The position numbers and the translations under genes are program-made. A stretch of DNA of 64,000 nt from Paenibacillus marchantiae (GTDB lineage: Bacteria > Bacillota > Bacilli > Paenibacillales > Paenibacillaceae), in contig NZ_CP118270.1 of the NCBI RefSeq assembly GCF_028771845.1, positions 2,976,001-3,040,000 on the forward strand, written 5' to 3'. The notes under the pieces are model-generated. The model ran no database searches, was not told where the DNA came from, and saw nothing but the letters and a program-made list of their open reading frames with translations. Below, one piece after another: positions 1 through 9,215 of the stretch; position 1 is the stretch's first letter, and each line of letters opens with the position of its first letter.

Positions 1-29
1 AGGCGTATAAGAAAAGAAACGGACAGTGA
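1..29 (+). CDS. C-terminal tail of an upstream gene, possibly the sugar-binding lipoprotein (partial)
   Basis: From base 3 a frame reads Ala-Tyr-Lys-Lys-Arg-Asn-Gly-Gln and then a TGA at 27-29, followed 24 bases later by the ATG of an LplB-type permease with its ribosome site in between. Solute-binding lipoproteins often precede such permeases and end in a Lys-rich helix, so this is probably the end of that gene. Only eight codons are visible, so the call rests on context. Confidence 0.35.
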
Positions 30-53
30 GTCTGAGGGAAGGAGCTGCAAACC

Positions 54-1022
54 ATGAGCATCCATGAGCAACGAATGAACACGGTCAAGGGGAAGCAGAC
101 TTCAGCCAGAAGCAAATGGTTAAACTTGCTGTCCGCGCTCCGGCGTGACCAGTCGTTATACTTGCTGGCCTTGCCAGGTATCCTGTTCTTTCTTGTTTTC
201 AAATATATCCCGATGTGGGGCATCATCATTGCTTTTCAGGATTATTCCCCTTTTCGTGGCATTCAGGGCAGTGAGTGGGTCGGGCTGCAGCACTTTACTG
301 AACTCTTTGCCAATCCGGATTTTGCTTTGCTGTTCCGAAACACACTGGCGATTAGTCTGTTGAATCTGATTCTGTTCTTTCCTTTTCCGATTCTGATTTC
401 TTTGGGACTTAACGAACTGCGAAGTGTGGCGTACAAGAGACTAATTCAAACGATTATCTACATGCCACACTTTCTGTCCTGGGTAATTATTGCCGGGTTA
501 ACGCTGCTGCTATTCGCCAAAGGAACGGGACTGATTAACGAACTGTTCACCTTATGGGGCTGGCCGCGAGTGGATATATTGACGAACCCGGACAGCTTCT
601 GGGTGATGGTGACTTTGCAAGCGATGTGGAAGGAAGCAGGGTGGGGAACGATTGTGTTTCTGGCCGCCATGGCGAGTGTGGACACCCAACTATATGAGGC
701 GGCACGAATGGATGGGGCAGGGCGGCTGCGTCAGATCTGGCACATTACACTGCCTGCCATCCGTAGTGTCATCATCGTGCTCCTGATTTTAAGACTGGGA
801 GACATCATGGAGGTTGGATTTGAGCAAATTTTCCTTATGTACAACGGTGCTGTATCCGAAGTGGCTGAAGTATTCGACACCTATGTATACCGTACAGGGA
901 TCGAGCAGGGAGATTTCAGCTATAGTACGGCGGTTGGACTGTTCAAATCGGTGATTGGACTGGTACTGGTTGTGGTTGCAAACCGCGTGGTAAAACGCAT
1001 GGGCCAGGAAGGTGTTTACTAG
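54..1022 (+). CDS. Sugar ABC transporter permease, LplB/YtcP-partner type
   Basis: A 322-residue inner-membrane permease of a binding-protein-dependent carbohydrate importer. After a basic N-terminal tail of about 30 residues come six hydrophobic spans. The cytoplasmic EAA loop that contacts the ATPase is readable as YEAARMDGAGRLRQIWHITL near residues 220-240. The ATG sits 8 bases after GGAAGGAG. It is the first complete gene of an operon with a second permease (1075) and an AraC regulator (2020). No ATPase gene is nearby; this permease family usually shares a general MsmX-type ATPase encoded elsewhere. The substrate is unknown, but the downstream lyase and sulfatase suggest oligosaccharides from an acidic, rhamnose-containing or sulfated polysaccharide. 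Confidence 0.88.
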   Translation: MSIHEQRMNTVKGKQTSARSKWLNLLSALRRDQSLYLLALPGILFFLVFKYIPMWGIIIAFQDYSPFRGIQGSEWVGLQHFTELFANPDFALLFRNTLAISLLNLILFFPFPILISLGLNELRSVAYKRLIQTIIYMPHFLSWVIIAGLTLLLFAKGTGLINELFTLWGWPRVDILTNPDSFWVMVTLQAMWKEAGWGTIVFLAAMASVDTQLYEAARMDGAGRLRQIWHITLPAIRSVIIVLLILRLGDIMEVGFEQIFLMYNGAVSEVAEVFDTYVYRTGIEQGDFSYSTAVGLFKSVIGLVLVVVANRVVKRMGQEGVY

Positions 1023-1074
1023 TTTCGATACCCGTATTCGGATCAGACATTGTTTCAGGGGAAGGAGGTTTCGC

Positions 1075-1947
1075 ATGCATCGTTTGAAATGGAGTGAGAG
1101 AGTTGGGCAATCCCTGAACGCTGTTGTTCTTGGATTGTTGGCCGTGGTCATGTTCTTCCCGCTGTATTATGTTTTTGTCGTTTCGTTCACCGATCCAGGA
1201 GAGTATTTGCAAAAGAAAATCGTACTCTTCCCGGAACACTGGTCTGTCGAAGCGTATACGTATTTGTTATCCACGCCTGCCTTTGCACGCTCGCTGGGAA
1301 ACAGTGCATTTCTGGCAACCGTGGGCACGGTGTGCAGCCTGGCTGTATCGTCTTCTCTGGCTTATGCGCTATCCCAGAAGCGGTTTCAATTCAGAAAGAT
1401 TCTGATGTTTCTGATTGTACTGACCATCTTGTTCAGTCCGGGCATCATTCCGAATTACTTGCTGGTACGGGAGCTGGGGCTGATCAATAATATTTGGGCA
1501 TTAATCCTGCCTGCGCTCGCCAATGGCTGGACGGTGTTACTAATGAAAAATTTCTTCGACAGCCTGCCGGCAGAGATCAGCGAAGCGGCGTCCATTGACG
1601 GCTGTAGTGCCATCCGAACCTGGTACACGATTGTACTGCCACTGTCCATGCCGGCATTGGCTGCTTTCGGTTTGTTTTTCGCCGTAGGCTACTGGAATCA
1701 ATTCTTTGCGGCGTTGTTGTACCTGAACGATTCAGCCAAATGGCCTATTCAAGTATTGCTGCAAAACATGCTGCTGAATGCTTCCAATATAGATCTGGTT
1801 GCACCTGGACAGCAGATGGAGACACCGCCGACAGAGATGTTGAAGATGGCCGCGATCATTGTAGCCATTTTGCCTGTGCTGATTGTGTACCCTTTTATCC
1901 AAAAACACTTTGCCAAAGGAGCCTTGATCGGCTCGGTTAAAGGATAA
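1075..1947 (+). CDS. Sugar ABC transporter permease, LplC/YtcP type
   Basis: Second permease of the importer, 290 residues with six predicted spans. The EAA motif is readable as SEAASIDGCSAIRTWYTIVL, followed by a C-terminal Phe-Ala-Lys-Gly...Gly-Ser-Val-Lys-Gly tail typical of LplC/YtcP proteins. The frame is open back to 1012 and would overlap the previous gene, but ATG 1075 is preferred because GAAGGAGG lies at 1061-1068 with good spacing. It is transcribed with the LplB-type gene and heterodimerises with it by family analogy. Confidence 0.88.
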   Translation: MHRLKWSERVGQSLNAVVLGLLAVVMFFPLYYVFVVSFTDPGEYLQKKIVLFPEHWSVEAYTYLLSTPAFARSLGNSAFLATVGTVCSLAVSSSLAYALSQKRFQFRKILMFLIVLTILFSPGIIPNYLLVRELGLINNIWALILPALANGWTVLLMKNFFDSLPAEISEAASIDGCSAIRTWYTIVLPLSMPALAAFGLFFAVGYWNQFFAALLYLNDSAKWPIQVLLQNMLLNASNIDLVAPGQQMETPPTEMLKMAAIIVAILPVLIVYPFIQKHFAKGALIGSVKG

Positions 1948-2019
1948 ATCTGTGTTCAGGATTCAGGCTGTAATTCGGCTGATATTCGGCTTATATTCCC
2001 GGGAAGGAGGCACAGACAG

Positions 2020-4434
2020 ATGTTATTCAAGCGCACAGCAGACAACTTGCCCAAAGGGCGCTATTTCAGACGCAGTCTGATGATGATTCTGTTTATCGCC
2101 TGCATTCCGGGTGTGATCACAGGTGTGTTGTTGTACGGCTGGGTCACCGTCAAAATGGAGAACATTTTGCAGCAATCCCATCTGCGACAATTCGAGCAGC
2201 GGACTGCATGGGTTAGCGAACAATTGGATGCGCTTGAATTGACCTTTTCCCAGTGGGCGTTCGATCCGGTCTTTGATAACCGCCTGAAAGAGCTTGATTT
2301 TGTATACAAATATAAGCAGGTACATGAACTGTATCGTTTGCTGCTCATGATTCAGAATTCCAATACACTTATCGGCAAAGTTCAGCTGTATCTGGATGAA
2401 CCCCGAGTCGTGAAGATGGATTCGGAACGATATGATTTTATAAGTGACCCCAGTGAGATCACAAAGATGGAACGGTTGACCGAACAGCCGCAGGCGACGT
2501 ATTGGTCCCGCTCCTTGGAGGGCAGTTCCATGATGATGGTGAATCGACTTCCGGGTGGAAATGATGATGCGCTTGGTGCGTTGACCGTCACCCTAGATAA
2601 CCAACAGCTGGGAAGCATGCTGCAGACCTTGTCCCCGTATAACGGCGGAACAACCTTTTTGCTGGATGAACAGGGGAAGCCCATGCTGCCACAGGACAAA
2701 GAGCTGGGTGGATTACAGCAAGCCGTTCGGGAACGTGTGTTAAATTTTGAAACCAATCCGTCTTCCTTCCTGATGGAGTATGGCGACATAACCTATTCCG
2801 TTCAATCAGGAACCTTCCGCAGACTGGGTACGAATTGGACTTATATCTCCGCGGCTCCCCTCAATGAAATTGTCGCTCCAATCGTGTCAGTACCCCGTAT
2901 CGTGCTGCTTGTGAATGGAGCGGGATTGTTGCTGGCACTAATCCTGTCCTGGGTCGGTTCACTCCAACTCTATAAACCTTTTACCAAATTGTTGCGGATC
3001 TTTACCGTGACCGAGGCACCGATAGAAGCTAAAAAACCGGAAATGTCTTCGTTATCCAAAGGTTTCTCATCAGCATCAATCCGCTCGAATGGACCTGTAC
3101 ATCTGGATGAAATCAAGCATATCGAACAGCGCTGGATCGGGATAAATCGGGAACGGGAATCGTTACAACAGCGCTTGGAGGAACATCTGCCGCTTGCCCG
3201 GGAAAGCCTGTTAATCCAGCTAACCCTTGGTCATCTCTTGTTGCCATCAGACCGTGAATGGCGGGAACGACTGTCCCAGCTCGGATGGGACCTAAGGGAT
3301 GAACAGTTCGTTATTATGCTTGCCCATATTCGTCCTGAAGTTATTCTTCTTCATGGGAGTGAACATCATGGGCGTGAATCCCAAGAGTGGATCAGTTTTG
3401 CCGTAACAGACATATTGGGCAGACAATTGCAGGAGCTTCCTTATCGGGCTGAGACACTCAATTATCATGATATGTCCATTGCCTTGCTGCTTGCAGTTCC
3501 TCCGAAGATCCAGCCGGATACGGCTGAGTTCAGAAATGAACTGATGCGTATGGGCCAACAGTGGATGGACAGTGTACATTCGGAATTGAATATCAGGTTG
3601 ACGGTGGTCCTTAGCAAACTCACATCGGACGCCTCGCACATTCCACAGCTGATTAGAGAATCACGATCCGTATTGAGGAAAAGGCAGTTCTCTTCCAACC
3701 TATCAATCATGGATATGAATGAGGAGGCGGAGCAGGATGTGAAGCAAAGAGGAGCTTATCCACTCGAATTGGAGCAGGACATCATTTCAGCATTGCGCAG
3801 TGGGGATGAGGAATTAGCTCTGGAGCATTTTGGGCGATTTATAGACACATACGAAGGGTCTGAATCGCCAGAGGAGCACATTCGTCAGGCGTTATTCCAA
3901 TTGCTGGCGCGGATACAGCATGCCCTGCTGCAATTAGGTGAAAATCCGGTTGAACTGTTCGGCTTGGCAATGTATGAGGAAGTGGTGCATTTGCATGATC
4001 TGGATGAATTGTTTCAGTGGTTCAGGGAACGAATCGTGCATGTATGTGTAGAGGAATTCACAGGCAGGGAAGAGAAGCAGATACAGATGGCCGTTCATCA
4101 GATGAAGGAGCACGCCGAGTGGCAATATGCTGAAGCGTTATCGCTGGATGAACTGGCAGACCTTCACGGGATTCATGCCTACACGTTAAGCCGGGCCTTC
4201 AAGCAGACATTTGGACAGAATTTTGTGGATTATTTAACCGAAATCAGATTGAATCGGGCTAAAGAGCTGCTCGAATCAACAGACGTCAAGATCAACGAAA
4301 TTGCGGAGCAGGTCGGTTATCAGGCGAGTTATTTTAATCGTTTGTTCAAGAAAAGCGAGGGCACGACGCCGAGTCGGTACCGGGAAGACATTCGCAAGCA
4401 AACCGGGCATTCGCGTGGTAACCGTTCCGTATAA
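2020..4434 (+). CDS. Membrane-anchored AraC-family regulator with extracytoplasmic sensor domain
   Basis: An 804-residue regulator of the type found beside LplBC importers in paenibacilli. One transmembrane helix near residues 18-42, a large extracytoplasmic Cache-like region, and a second helix near 285-312 place a sensor outside the cell. A cytoplasmic middle part follows, then a C-terminal AraC DNA-binding domain at about 690-795 with two helix-turn-helix units (LSLDELADLHGIHAYTLSRA and INEIAEQVGYQASYFNRLFK). GGAAGGAGG at 2002-2010 sets ATG 2020. It likely senses the imported sugar or its binding protein and activates this locus. That target is inferred from position only. Confidence 0.85.
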   Translation: MLFKRTADNLPKGRYFRRSLMMILFIACIPGVITGVLLYGWVTVKMENILQQSHLRQFEQRTAWVSEQLDALELTFSQWAFDPVFDNRLKELDFVYKYKQVHELYRLLLMIQNSNTLIGKVQLYLDEPRVVKMDSERYDFISDPSEITKMERLTEQPQATYWSRSLEGSSMMMVNRLPGGNDDALGALTVTLDNQQLGSMLQTLSPYNGGTTFLLDEQGKPMLPQDKELGGLQQAVRERVLNFETNPSSFLMEYGDITYSVQSGTFRRLGTNWTYISAAPLNEIVAPIVSVPRIVLLVNGAGLLLALILSWVGSLQLYKPFTKLLRIFTVTEAPIEAKKPEMSSLSKGFSSASIRSNGPVHLDEIKHIEQRWIGINRERESLQQRLEEHLPLARESLLIQLTLGHLLLPSDREWRERLSQLGWDLRDEQFVIMLAHIRPEVILLHGSEHHGRESQEWISFAVTDILGRQLQELPYRAETLNYHDMSIALLLAVPPKIQPDTAEFRNELMRMGQQWMDSVHSELNIRLTVVLSKLTSDASHIPQLIRESRSVLRKRQFSSNLSIMDMNEEAEQDVKQRGAYPLELEQDIISALRSGDEELALEHFGRFIDTYEGSESPEEHIRQALFQLLARIQHALLQLGENPVELFGLAMYEEVVHLHDLDELFQWFRERIVHVCVEEFTGREEKQIQMAVHQMKEHAEWQYAEALSLDELADLHGIHAYTLSRAFKQTFGQNFVDYLTEIRLNRAKELLESTDVKINEIAEQVGYQASYFNRLFKKSEGTTPSRYREDIRKQTGHSRGNRSV

Positions 4435-4464
4435 TTTTCTGCCGAAAGGAGTGTGGGATCTAAC

Positions 4465-5982
4465 GTGTCACATCATAAGCCCAATATTATTTTTCTTATG
4501 ACGGATCAGCAGCGATGGGACTGCATTGGAACGTTTAATGAACATATTCATACGCCGAATCTGGATAAGCTTGCAGCCGAGGGAATCGCTTTCCAGGATG
4601 CGGTCTGCCAATCCCCGATGTGTGCACCCAGCCGAAGCTCCATGATGATGGGATACTATCCCTCACAGCTGGGGGTTCGAACGAATTATGGTGGTTTGTT
4701 TGAGGAAGACAAGCTGCCTTCTGAGCCGCTGCCGGAGTTGATGCATCGCGCAGGGTATCAGACGGCTGGCTTTGGGAAAACGCATTGGAACCATAGCGAG
4801 GGTGTAGACAAGCCATCCACACGTGGGTTTGAAGTGAGATCGATCGGTCTCTCCCGCCAGAGCGGCCATTATGAGCAGGGGGCAACGATGATGGGGGACA
4901 CCCATCCCGAAGCGCTGGAGGCGTATCATCAGGAGACGAAGGATTTTGGCGGCGGGGAGGAAAATGTCAACGGTTATACCGGGTTCACTAGCCGAATTCC
5001 GATGAACCAGCATCGGGATGGATGGGTAGCCGAACAGGCACTGCAATTTTTGGAAGACGGAGTAGACACGGAGAGGCCACTGTTTTTTTATTTGTCCTTT
5101 CTCAAGCCGCATGCCGGGTTCAACGTACCCCAAGAATTTGAAGACCTCTACCGACTGGAGGATATCCCGGACATTCCGCAGCCACCTTGGGAAGACGAAT
5201 TGAATACCCATCTGGCAGCCTCGGATGATCTGAATGTGAACAGTCGTCAGTCGTATCTGGACAAGAAGGCCGTATGGGAGCAGCGCAGTTCGGAGGAGAG
5301 AAGAAGAACCACATTGAGGTACTGGGCGAATTGCTCCTGGCTGGATCACTATTTTGGGTTGGCATTGAATAAGCTGGGGCAGCTCGGAAGGCTGGAGAAT
5401 GCGCTGATTGTATTTGTATCGGATCATGGAGAGATGTTGGGGGAAAGGCAATACCGCTTCACCAAATACAATCTGTATGACAGCAGCGTTAGAGTGCCGC
5501 TGATTTTGTCCGGTACATACATCCCGGAACAGAAGCGAGGAACGAGGGATCAGAAACCCGCCGAATTGGTCGATCTTGTCCCCACATTAACGCAAGCAGC
5601 AGGATTAGAGGCCAACCCGATGCTACCGGGTGTGAACTTATTGGGTGAACTCCGGCATCGCGGAACGTTCTGTGAATTTCATGGTAAAGGTGTAACAGCG
5701 CCCCATTCGGCCCCGGCTTATATGTGGCGTACAACGGAGTGGAAGCTCATTCTGTACCTCGAAGGCTCTGTTGCGGAATCGGCCTCCAGGGTGCATGAAA
5801 CAAAAGGTGAATTATATCACCTGACCGTTGACCCCCATGAATGGACGAATCTATATGATGAAGAGCAGCATGCTGCAATCCGGGAACAGTTAAAGACTGA
5901 ACTGTTAATGCATCTGGCCGTCAGCTGGGCCAAGGGACCCTTCTTCTATGATCGTGGTGGCACTAAGCCGCTGGAGAAGTAA
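4465..5982 (+). CDS. Cysteine-type sulfatase (formylglycine-dependent), family S1
   Basis: A 505-residue alkaline-phosphatase-fold sulfatase without a visible signal peptide. The signature Cys-Ala-Pro-Ser-Arg is at residues 53-57; Cys53 must be oxidised to formylglycine. Metal ligands are readable as Asp14-Gln15 and the later SDHGEMLGE segment. The start is a GTG: GTG 4465 lies 13 bases after AAGGAG (4446-4451), whereas the in-frame GTG 4453 is too close to it. It begins 30 bases after the AraC gene, so it is probably in the same transcript. The needed maturation enzyme is encoded at 8145. It would remove sulfate esters from sugars, probably imported oligosaccharides if the protein really is cytoplasmic. 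The exact substrate cannot be read. Confidence 0.88.
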   Translation: MSHHKPNIIFLMTDQQRWDCIGTFNEHIHTPNLDKLAAEGIAFQDAVCQSPMCAPSRSSMMMGYYPSQLGVRTNYGGLFEEDKLPSEPLPELMHRAGYQTAGFGKTHWNHSEGVDKPSTRGFEVRSIGLSRQSGHYEQGATMMGDTHPEALEAYHQETKDFGGGEENVNGYTGFTSRIPMNQHRDGWVAEQALQFLEDGVDTERPLFFYLSFLKPHAGFNVPQEFEDLYRLEDIPDIPQPPWEDELNTHLAASDDLNVNSRQSYLDKKAVWEQRSSEERRRTTLRYWANCSWLDHYFGLALNKLGQLGRLENALIVFVSDHGEMLGERQYRFTKYNLYDSSVRVPLILSGTYIPEQKRGTRDQKPAELVDLVPTLTQAAGLEANPMLPGVNLLGELRHRGTFCEFHGKGVTAPHSAPAYMWRTTEWKLILYLEGSVAESASRVHETKGELYHLTVDPHEWTNLYDEEQHAAIREQLKTELLMHLAVSWAKGPFFYDRGGTKPLEK

Positions 5983-6039
5983 AGAGAGCAACATTGAGTT
6001 GTTTATGTAAGTGTGTGAAGGACCAAGTGTATCCGTTGA

Positions 6040-6133
6040 CCGGGCAACCGGAGGCAAAGCGAAGATTGCTCCCACGATTAGACGATTAAACGATGTCGGC
6101 TAAAGGGGCGCGGATCATCTGCTTTGCTTTTTT
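6040..6133 (+). terminator. Long imperfect hairpin with U-tract (terminator or attenuator) before the lyase gene
   Basis: A small CCGG-GCAA-CCGG hairpin (6040-6051) is followed by a long imperfect stem. GCAAAGC at 6054-6060 pairs with GCTTTGC at 6121-6127, with further inner pairing (GAT/ATC, GC/GC, CCC/GGG), and runs into seven or more T. It may simply end the permease-regulator-sulfatase transcript. The GNRA-loop hairpin and three ACGAT copies in the apical part (around 6074-6094) leave a regulatory leader for the lyase possible. Confidence 0.55.
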
Positions 6134-6218
6134 TATGACCGGATAAGGCAGGGGAACTTGATGTGAGATACAGACGGTTTATGAGTTTGGCAAATTAATC
6201 GATGGAGGGGAATCATTG

Positions 6219-8117
6219 ATGAAAACCGAAATGACTGTGGCAAAAGGAAAGAAAGTACTGTTCACATGGCTATTGAGTGGAGTCATTGGATTGACAGGCT
6301 TGGCTTCACCCGGAGGTTTAGCACCCAAGGCAGAGGCCGCAGAAGTGTCTGCACCACGGCTGGTAGAAGACCTGGGACGAGGCCTTACTGCGGTGTACCT
6401 GGGGGAGAACCAAGTCTATCTGAGCTGGCGTTTACTTGGGACCGAACCGCAGCAAGCTACCTTCAATGTCTATCGACGGACGGGCACAGAAGAGGTGAAG
6501 CTGAATGCCCAGCCTTTGACGCAGGGAACCAACTATACGGATACAGACGTGGATGTAAACCAGAGTCATACGTATATCGTGAAGTCTTATGTGGATGGTA
6601 CTTTGCAGGGTGCAAGTGCAGAAGTAGTGCTGGCCGCAACCCCCGAGATTCGCAATTATTTCAGTATTCCGCTGCAAAATATAACGTCCAATCCGTCCGA
6701 TTATTTTGTCCAGCATGGCTGGCCAGGGGATCTGGACGGCGATGGAGAATATGAAGTTGTGGTCACCCGGATTCCGGTGAATGGAGGCAACAAATATGTG
6801 GAGGCGTACAGCTTGACCGAAGGTTTCCTATGGCGAATTGATCTGGGGCCTTACAGCGTGACCACGATCGATACATATAATGCACCACCTGCTTCGGTAA
6901 GCGAATTCGGTGTGGCTGGACTGGGCGGCTGGCGTGACAATGACAATATTACAGTGTTTGATCTGGATAGTGACGGAAAGGCTGAGGTACTGCTGCGTAC
7001 CTTTGAAGGTGTGACGTTTGCCGATGGTCAGGTCGTCCCTGCTACGGTGCAGCGCGCACAATATGTATCTGTTGTGGATGGATTGACGGGTACAGAAGCT
7101 GCACGTACTACAATTACGAATAATTATGCAGCCGATGGACCGCTCAGCGGGCATTTCGGTATTGCTTATCTGGATGGTGAACATCCGAGTCTGATTACGG
7201 TGCTCAAGAATCGTGCGCTCAGCCGGAATTTCCAGTATGTGACGTCAGCTTATGATTATGCAGGTGGAGCCCTAACCGAGCGATGGAGACATGTAGGGGC
7301 GGACGGTGAGTTTTTCCACCAGATTCGTATATTGGATCTCGATGGGGATGGAAAGGACGAGGTTTCTTTTGGCGGCTGGGCACTGGATGATAATGGAGAG
7401 ACATTATACAGTCTGCCTGGTGTAGTCCATGGTGATCGATTCCACATTACGGATATTGATCCGGATCGGCCGGGGTTGGAGCAGTTTGGAATTCAGCAGG
7501 CAGAGAACGGCAACGTTAATCAATTTCCTTGGTTTTACGCGGATGCAGCGACGGGTGAGATCATTCGCACGGGAGAACTGCCCCAGGACGTGGCAAGGGG
7601 AACGCTGGCGGATATTGATCCACGACACAGCGGGCTTGAGATGTGGTCCAGTTCAGGCAATATTTATAATGTGGATGGTGAAGTGATCAGTTCGGTTCAA
7701 CCATCAACGAACTTCAAAATCTGGTGGGATGGAGATGTGCTCGGCGAGCTGCTGGATAAGAACTTTGTGGAAAAGTGGGACTGGCAGCAGGACACGACGA
7801 CACGTCTGTTTACAGCTGATGATGTGCGTGTGAATTCCAGAAACGCCCCTGTACTCTATGGGGATCTGCTCGGGGACTGGCGGGAGGAAATTCTGTATGA
7901 GACGAGTGATTTCCAAGAATTGCGTCTGTACACAACGACAATACCGTCGGATGTACGCATCTACACACTGCCGCATAATCCGGCATACCTTAACGGACTG
8001 GCTGTCAAAGGATATATGCAGTCTTTGCTAACCGATTATTATCTGGGTGAAGGAATGACAACACCACCGTATCCGAATATTCGCCCTGCCGTGTACAATA
8101 GGGAGAACGAGTCTTAA
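6219..8117 (+). CDS. Secreted rhamnogalacturonan lyase, polysaccharide lyase family 11 (YesW-like)
   Basis: A 632-residue enzyme with a signal peptide (basic start, hydrophobic core at residues 13-30, cleavage likely after Ala-Glu-Ala near 40). The mature N-terminus reads RLVEDLGRGLTAVYLGENQ, with SWRLLGTEP just after, the hallmark of PL11 rhamnogalacturonan I lyases. A fibronectin-like domain is followed by a beta-propeller with calcium-type loops DLDGDGEYE, DLDSDGKAE and DLDGDGKDE. The length matches B. subtilis YesW. ATG 6219 follows GGAGGGG at 6204-6210; the adjacent TTG 6216 is less likely. It would cut the Rha-GalA backbone by beta-elimination outside the cell and supply oligosaccharides to the importer at the left edge. 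Confidence 0.9.
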   Translation: MKTEMTVAKGKKVLFTWLLSGVIGLTGLASPGGLAPKAEAAEVSAPRLVEDLGRGLTAVYLGENQVYLSWRLLGTEPQQATFNVYRRTGTEEVKLNAQPLTQGTNYTDTDVDVNQSHTYIVKSYVDGTLQGASAEVVLAATPEIRNYFSIPLQNITSNPSDYFVQHGWPGDLDGDGEYEVVVTRIPVNGGNKYVEAYSLTEGFLWRIDLGPYSVTTIDTYNAPPASVSEFGVAGLGGWRDNDNITVFDLDSDGKAEVLLRTFEGVTFADGQVVPATVQRAQYVSVVDGLTGTEAARTTITNNYAADGPLSGHFGIAYLDGEHPSLITVLKNRALSRNFQYVTSAYDYAGGALTERWRHVGADGEFFHQIRILDLDGDGKDEVSFGGWALDDNGETLYSLPGVVHGDRFHITDIDPDRPGLEQFGIQQAENGNVNQFPWFYADAATGEIIRTGELPQDVARGTLADIDPRHSGLEMWSSSGNIYNVDGEVISSVQPSTNFKIWWDGDVLGELLDKNFVEKWDWQQDTTTRLFTADDVRVNSRNAPVLYGDLLGDWREEILYETSDFQELRLYTTTIPSDVRIYTLPHNPAYLNGLAVKGYMQSLLTDYYLGEGMTTPPYPNIRPAVYNRENES

Positions 8118-8144
8118 ACCTAACCATAGAAGGGGATGCTTGAG

Positions 8145-9179
8145 ATGCATGATCGGCTGCCAAAGAAACCTTCTTCCTGCTGCTGCGCTGCAAGTCGGAG
8201 CGGCAAGCTCGAGGAAAAGAGTTTGCCAGAGGAAACGGCTGCATCGGTAGAGGCTGTTGAGGACAAGCCATCAAGTCATACCAGTTATTCAGCTGACTTC
8301 ACAATAGCTCTAACCAATAGAGCAGAGAAGAAAGAAAGCATTCGTATTGAAGGTGGACGTTTCCTGATGGGCACGAATGACCCTGAAGCTTTTGCAGCGG
8401 ATGGAGAAGGCCCCGTCAGAGAAGTTCAGGTGAACTCCTTTTATCTGGATGCCTGTACGGTAACCAATGCGGAATTTGCACAGTTTGTTCGTGAGACGGG
8501 GTATAGGACTGAGGCGGAGCGGTTTGGCTGGTCTTTTGTTTTTCATCTGTTCGTTTCTCCGCAAACGGCGACTCAAGTTCGAACCGTGGTACAACAGACA
8601 CCCTGGTGGTGGGTTGTTGAAGGTGCAGACTGGGCTCATCCCGAAGGACTCGATTCTAATATAAAAGATCGCTCTGATCATCCCGTTCTTCATATCTCAT
8701 GGAATGATGCCAATGCCTATTGCCGCTGGGCGGGTAAACGTCTGCCTACAGAAACCGAATGGGAATATGCAGCCCGGGGTGGCCTAATTCAGAAAAAATA
8801 TCCTTGGGGCGATACGTTAAGGCCGGATGGACAGCACTATTGCAACATCTGGCAGGGTGTATTTCCGGCGAAAAATAATGCAGCCGACGGTTATGCAGGC
8901 ACCGCTCCATCTCAATCGTTTCCTCCCAATGCATACGGACTTTATAATATGTCAGGCAATGTATGGGAGTGGTGCGCAGACAACTACGTTACGGATCACG
9001 AGAAGGCTGCGGATGCTGCCACGGAATTATCTCCTCATGAAGACCGCAAGGTGTTAAAAGGCGGTTCCTACCTATGCCACCGTTCCTACTGCAATCGCTA
9101 TAGAGTGGCGGCCAGAATCCCCAACACGCCTGATACATCTACTGGGCATATTGGTTTCAGATGCGCAGCGGATGTATAG
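8145..9179 (+). CDS. Formylglycine-generating enzyme (sulfatase maturase, SUMF1 type)
   Basis: A 344-residue oxygen- and copper-dependent FGE. The C-terminal active-site segment reads Cys311-His-Arg-Ser-Tyr-Cys316-Asn-Arg-Tyr-Arg, followed by an NTPD segment and a final GFRCAAD. This matches the catalytic cysteine pair of true FGEs rather than the broader FGE-like fold. Earlier blocks RIEGGRFLMGTNDP, LPTETEWEYAARGG and NMSGNVWEWCAD fit. The frame is open from ATG 8136, but GAAGGGG directly abuts that codon, so ATG 8145 is chosen. It is 27 bases after the lyase gene, hence probably co-transcribed. Its obvious client is the sulfatase at 4465. The N-terminus carries an unusual Ser-Ser-Cys-Cys-Cys-Ala-Ala-Ser-Arg segment. 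Confidence 0.92.
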   Translation: MHDRLPKKPSSCCCAASRSGKLEEKSLPEETAASVEAVEDKPSSHTSYSADFTIALTNRAEKKESIRIEGGRFLMGTNDPEAFAADGEGPVREVQVNSFYLDACTVTNAEFAQFVRETGYRTEAERFGWSFVFHLFVSPQTATQVRTVVQQTPWWWVVEGADWAHPEGLDSNIKDRSDHPVLHISWNDANAYCRWAGKRLPTETEWEYAARGGLIQKKYPWGDTLRPDGQHYCNIWQGVFPAKNNAADGYAGTAPSQSFPPNAYGLYNMSGNVWEWCADNYVTDHEKAADAATELSPHEDRKVLKGGSYLCHRSYCNRYRVAARIPNTPDTSTGHIGFRCAADV

Positions 9180-9215
9180 TCTGTTGGTTTGCTTGTTTGT
9201 AGGATAAGGGTCTGG

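Noticed and set aside
4663..5451. Minus-strand open frame opposite the sulfatase (262 codons)
   Set aside because: The sulfatase motifs prove the plus strand; the antisense product has no recognisable pattern.
6040..6133. c-di-GMP-I (GEMM) riboswitch upstream of the lyase
   Set aside because: GGGCAA and GCAAAGC words occur, but only six bases separate them, leaving no room for the P2 helix, and the second helix does not fit.
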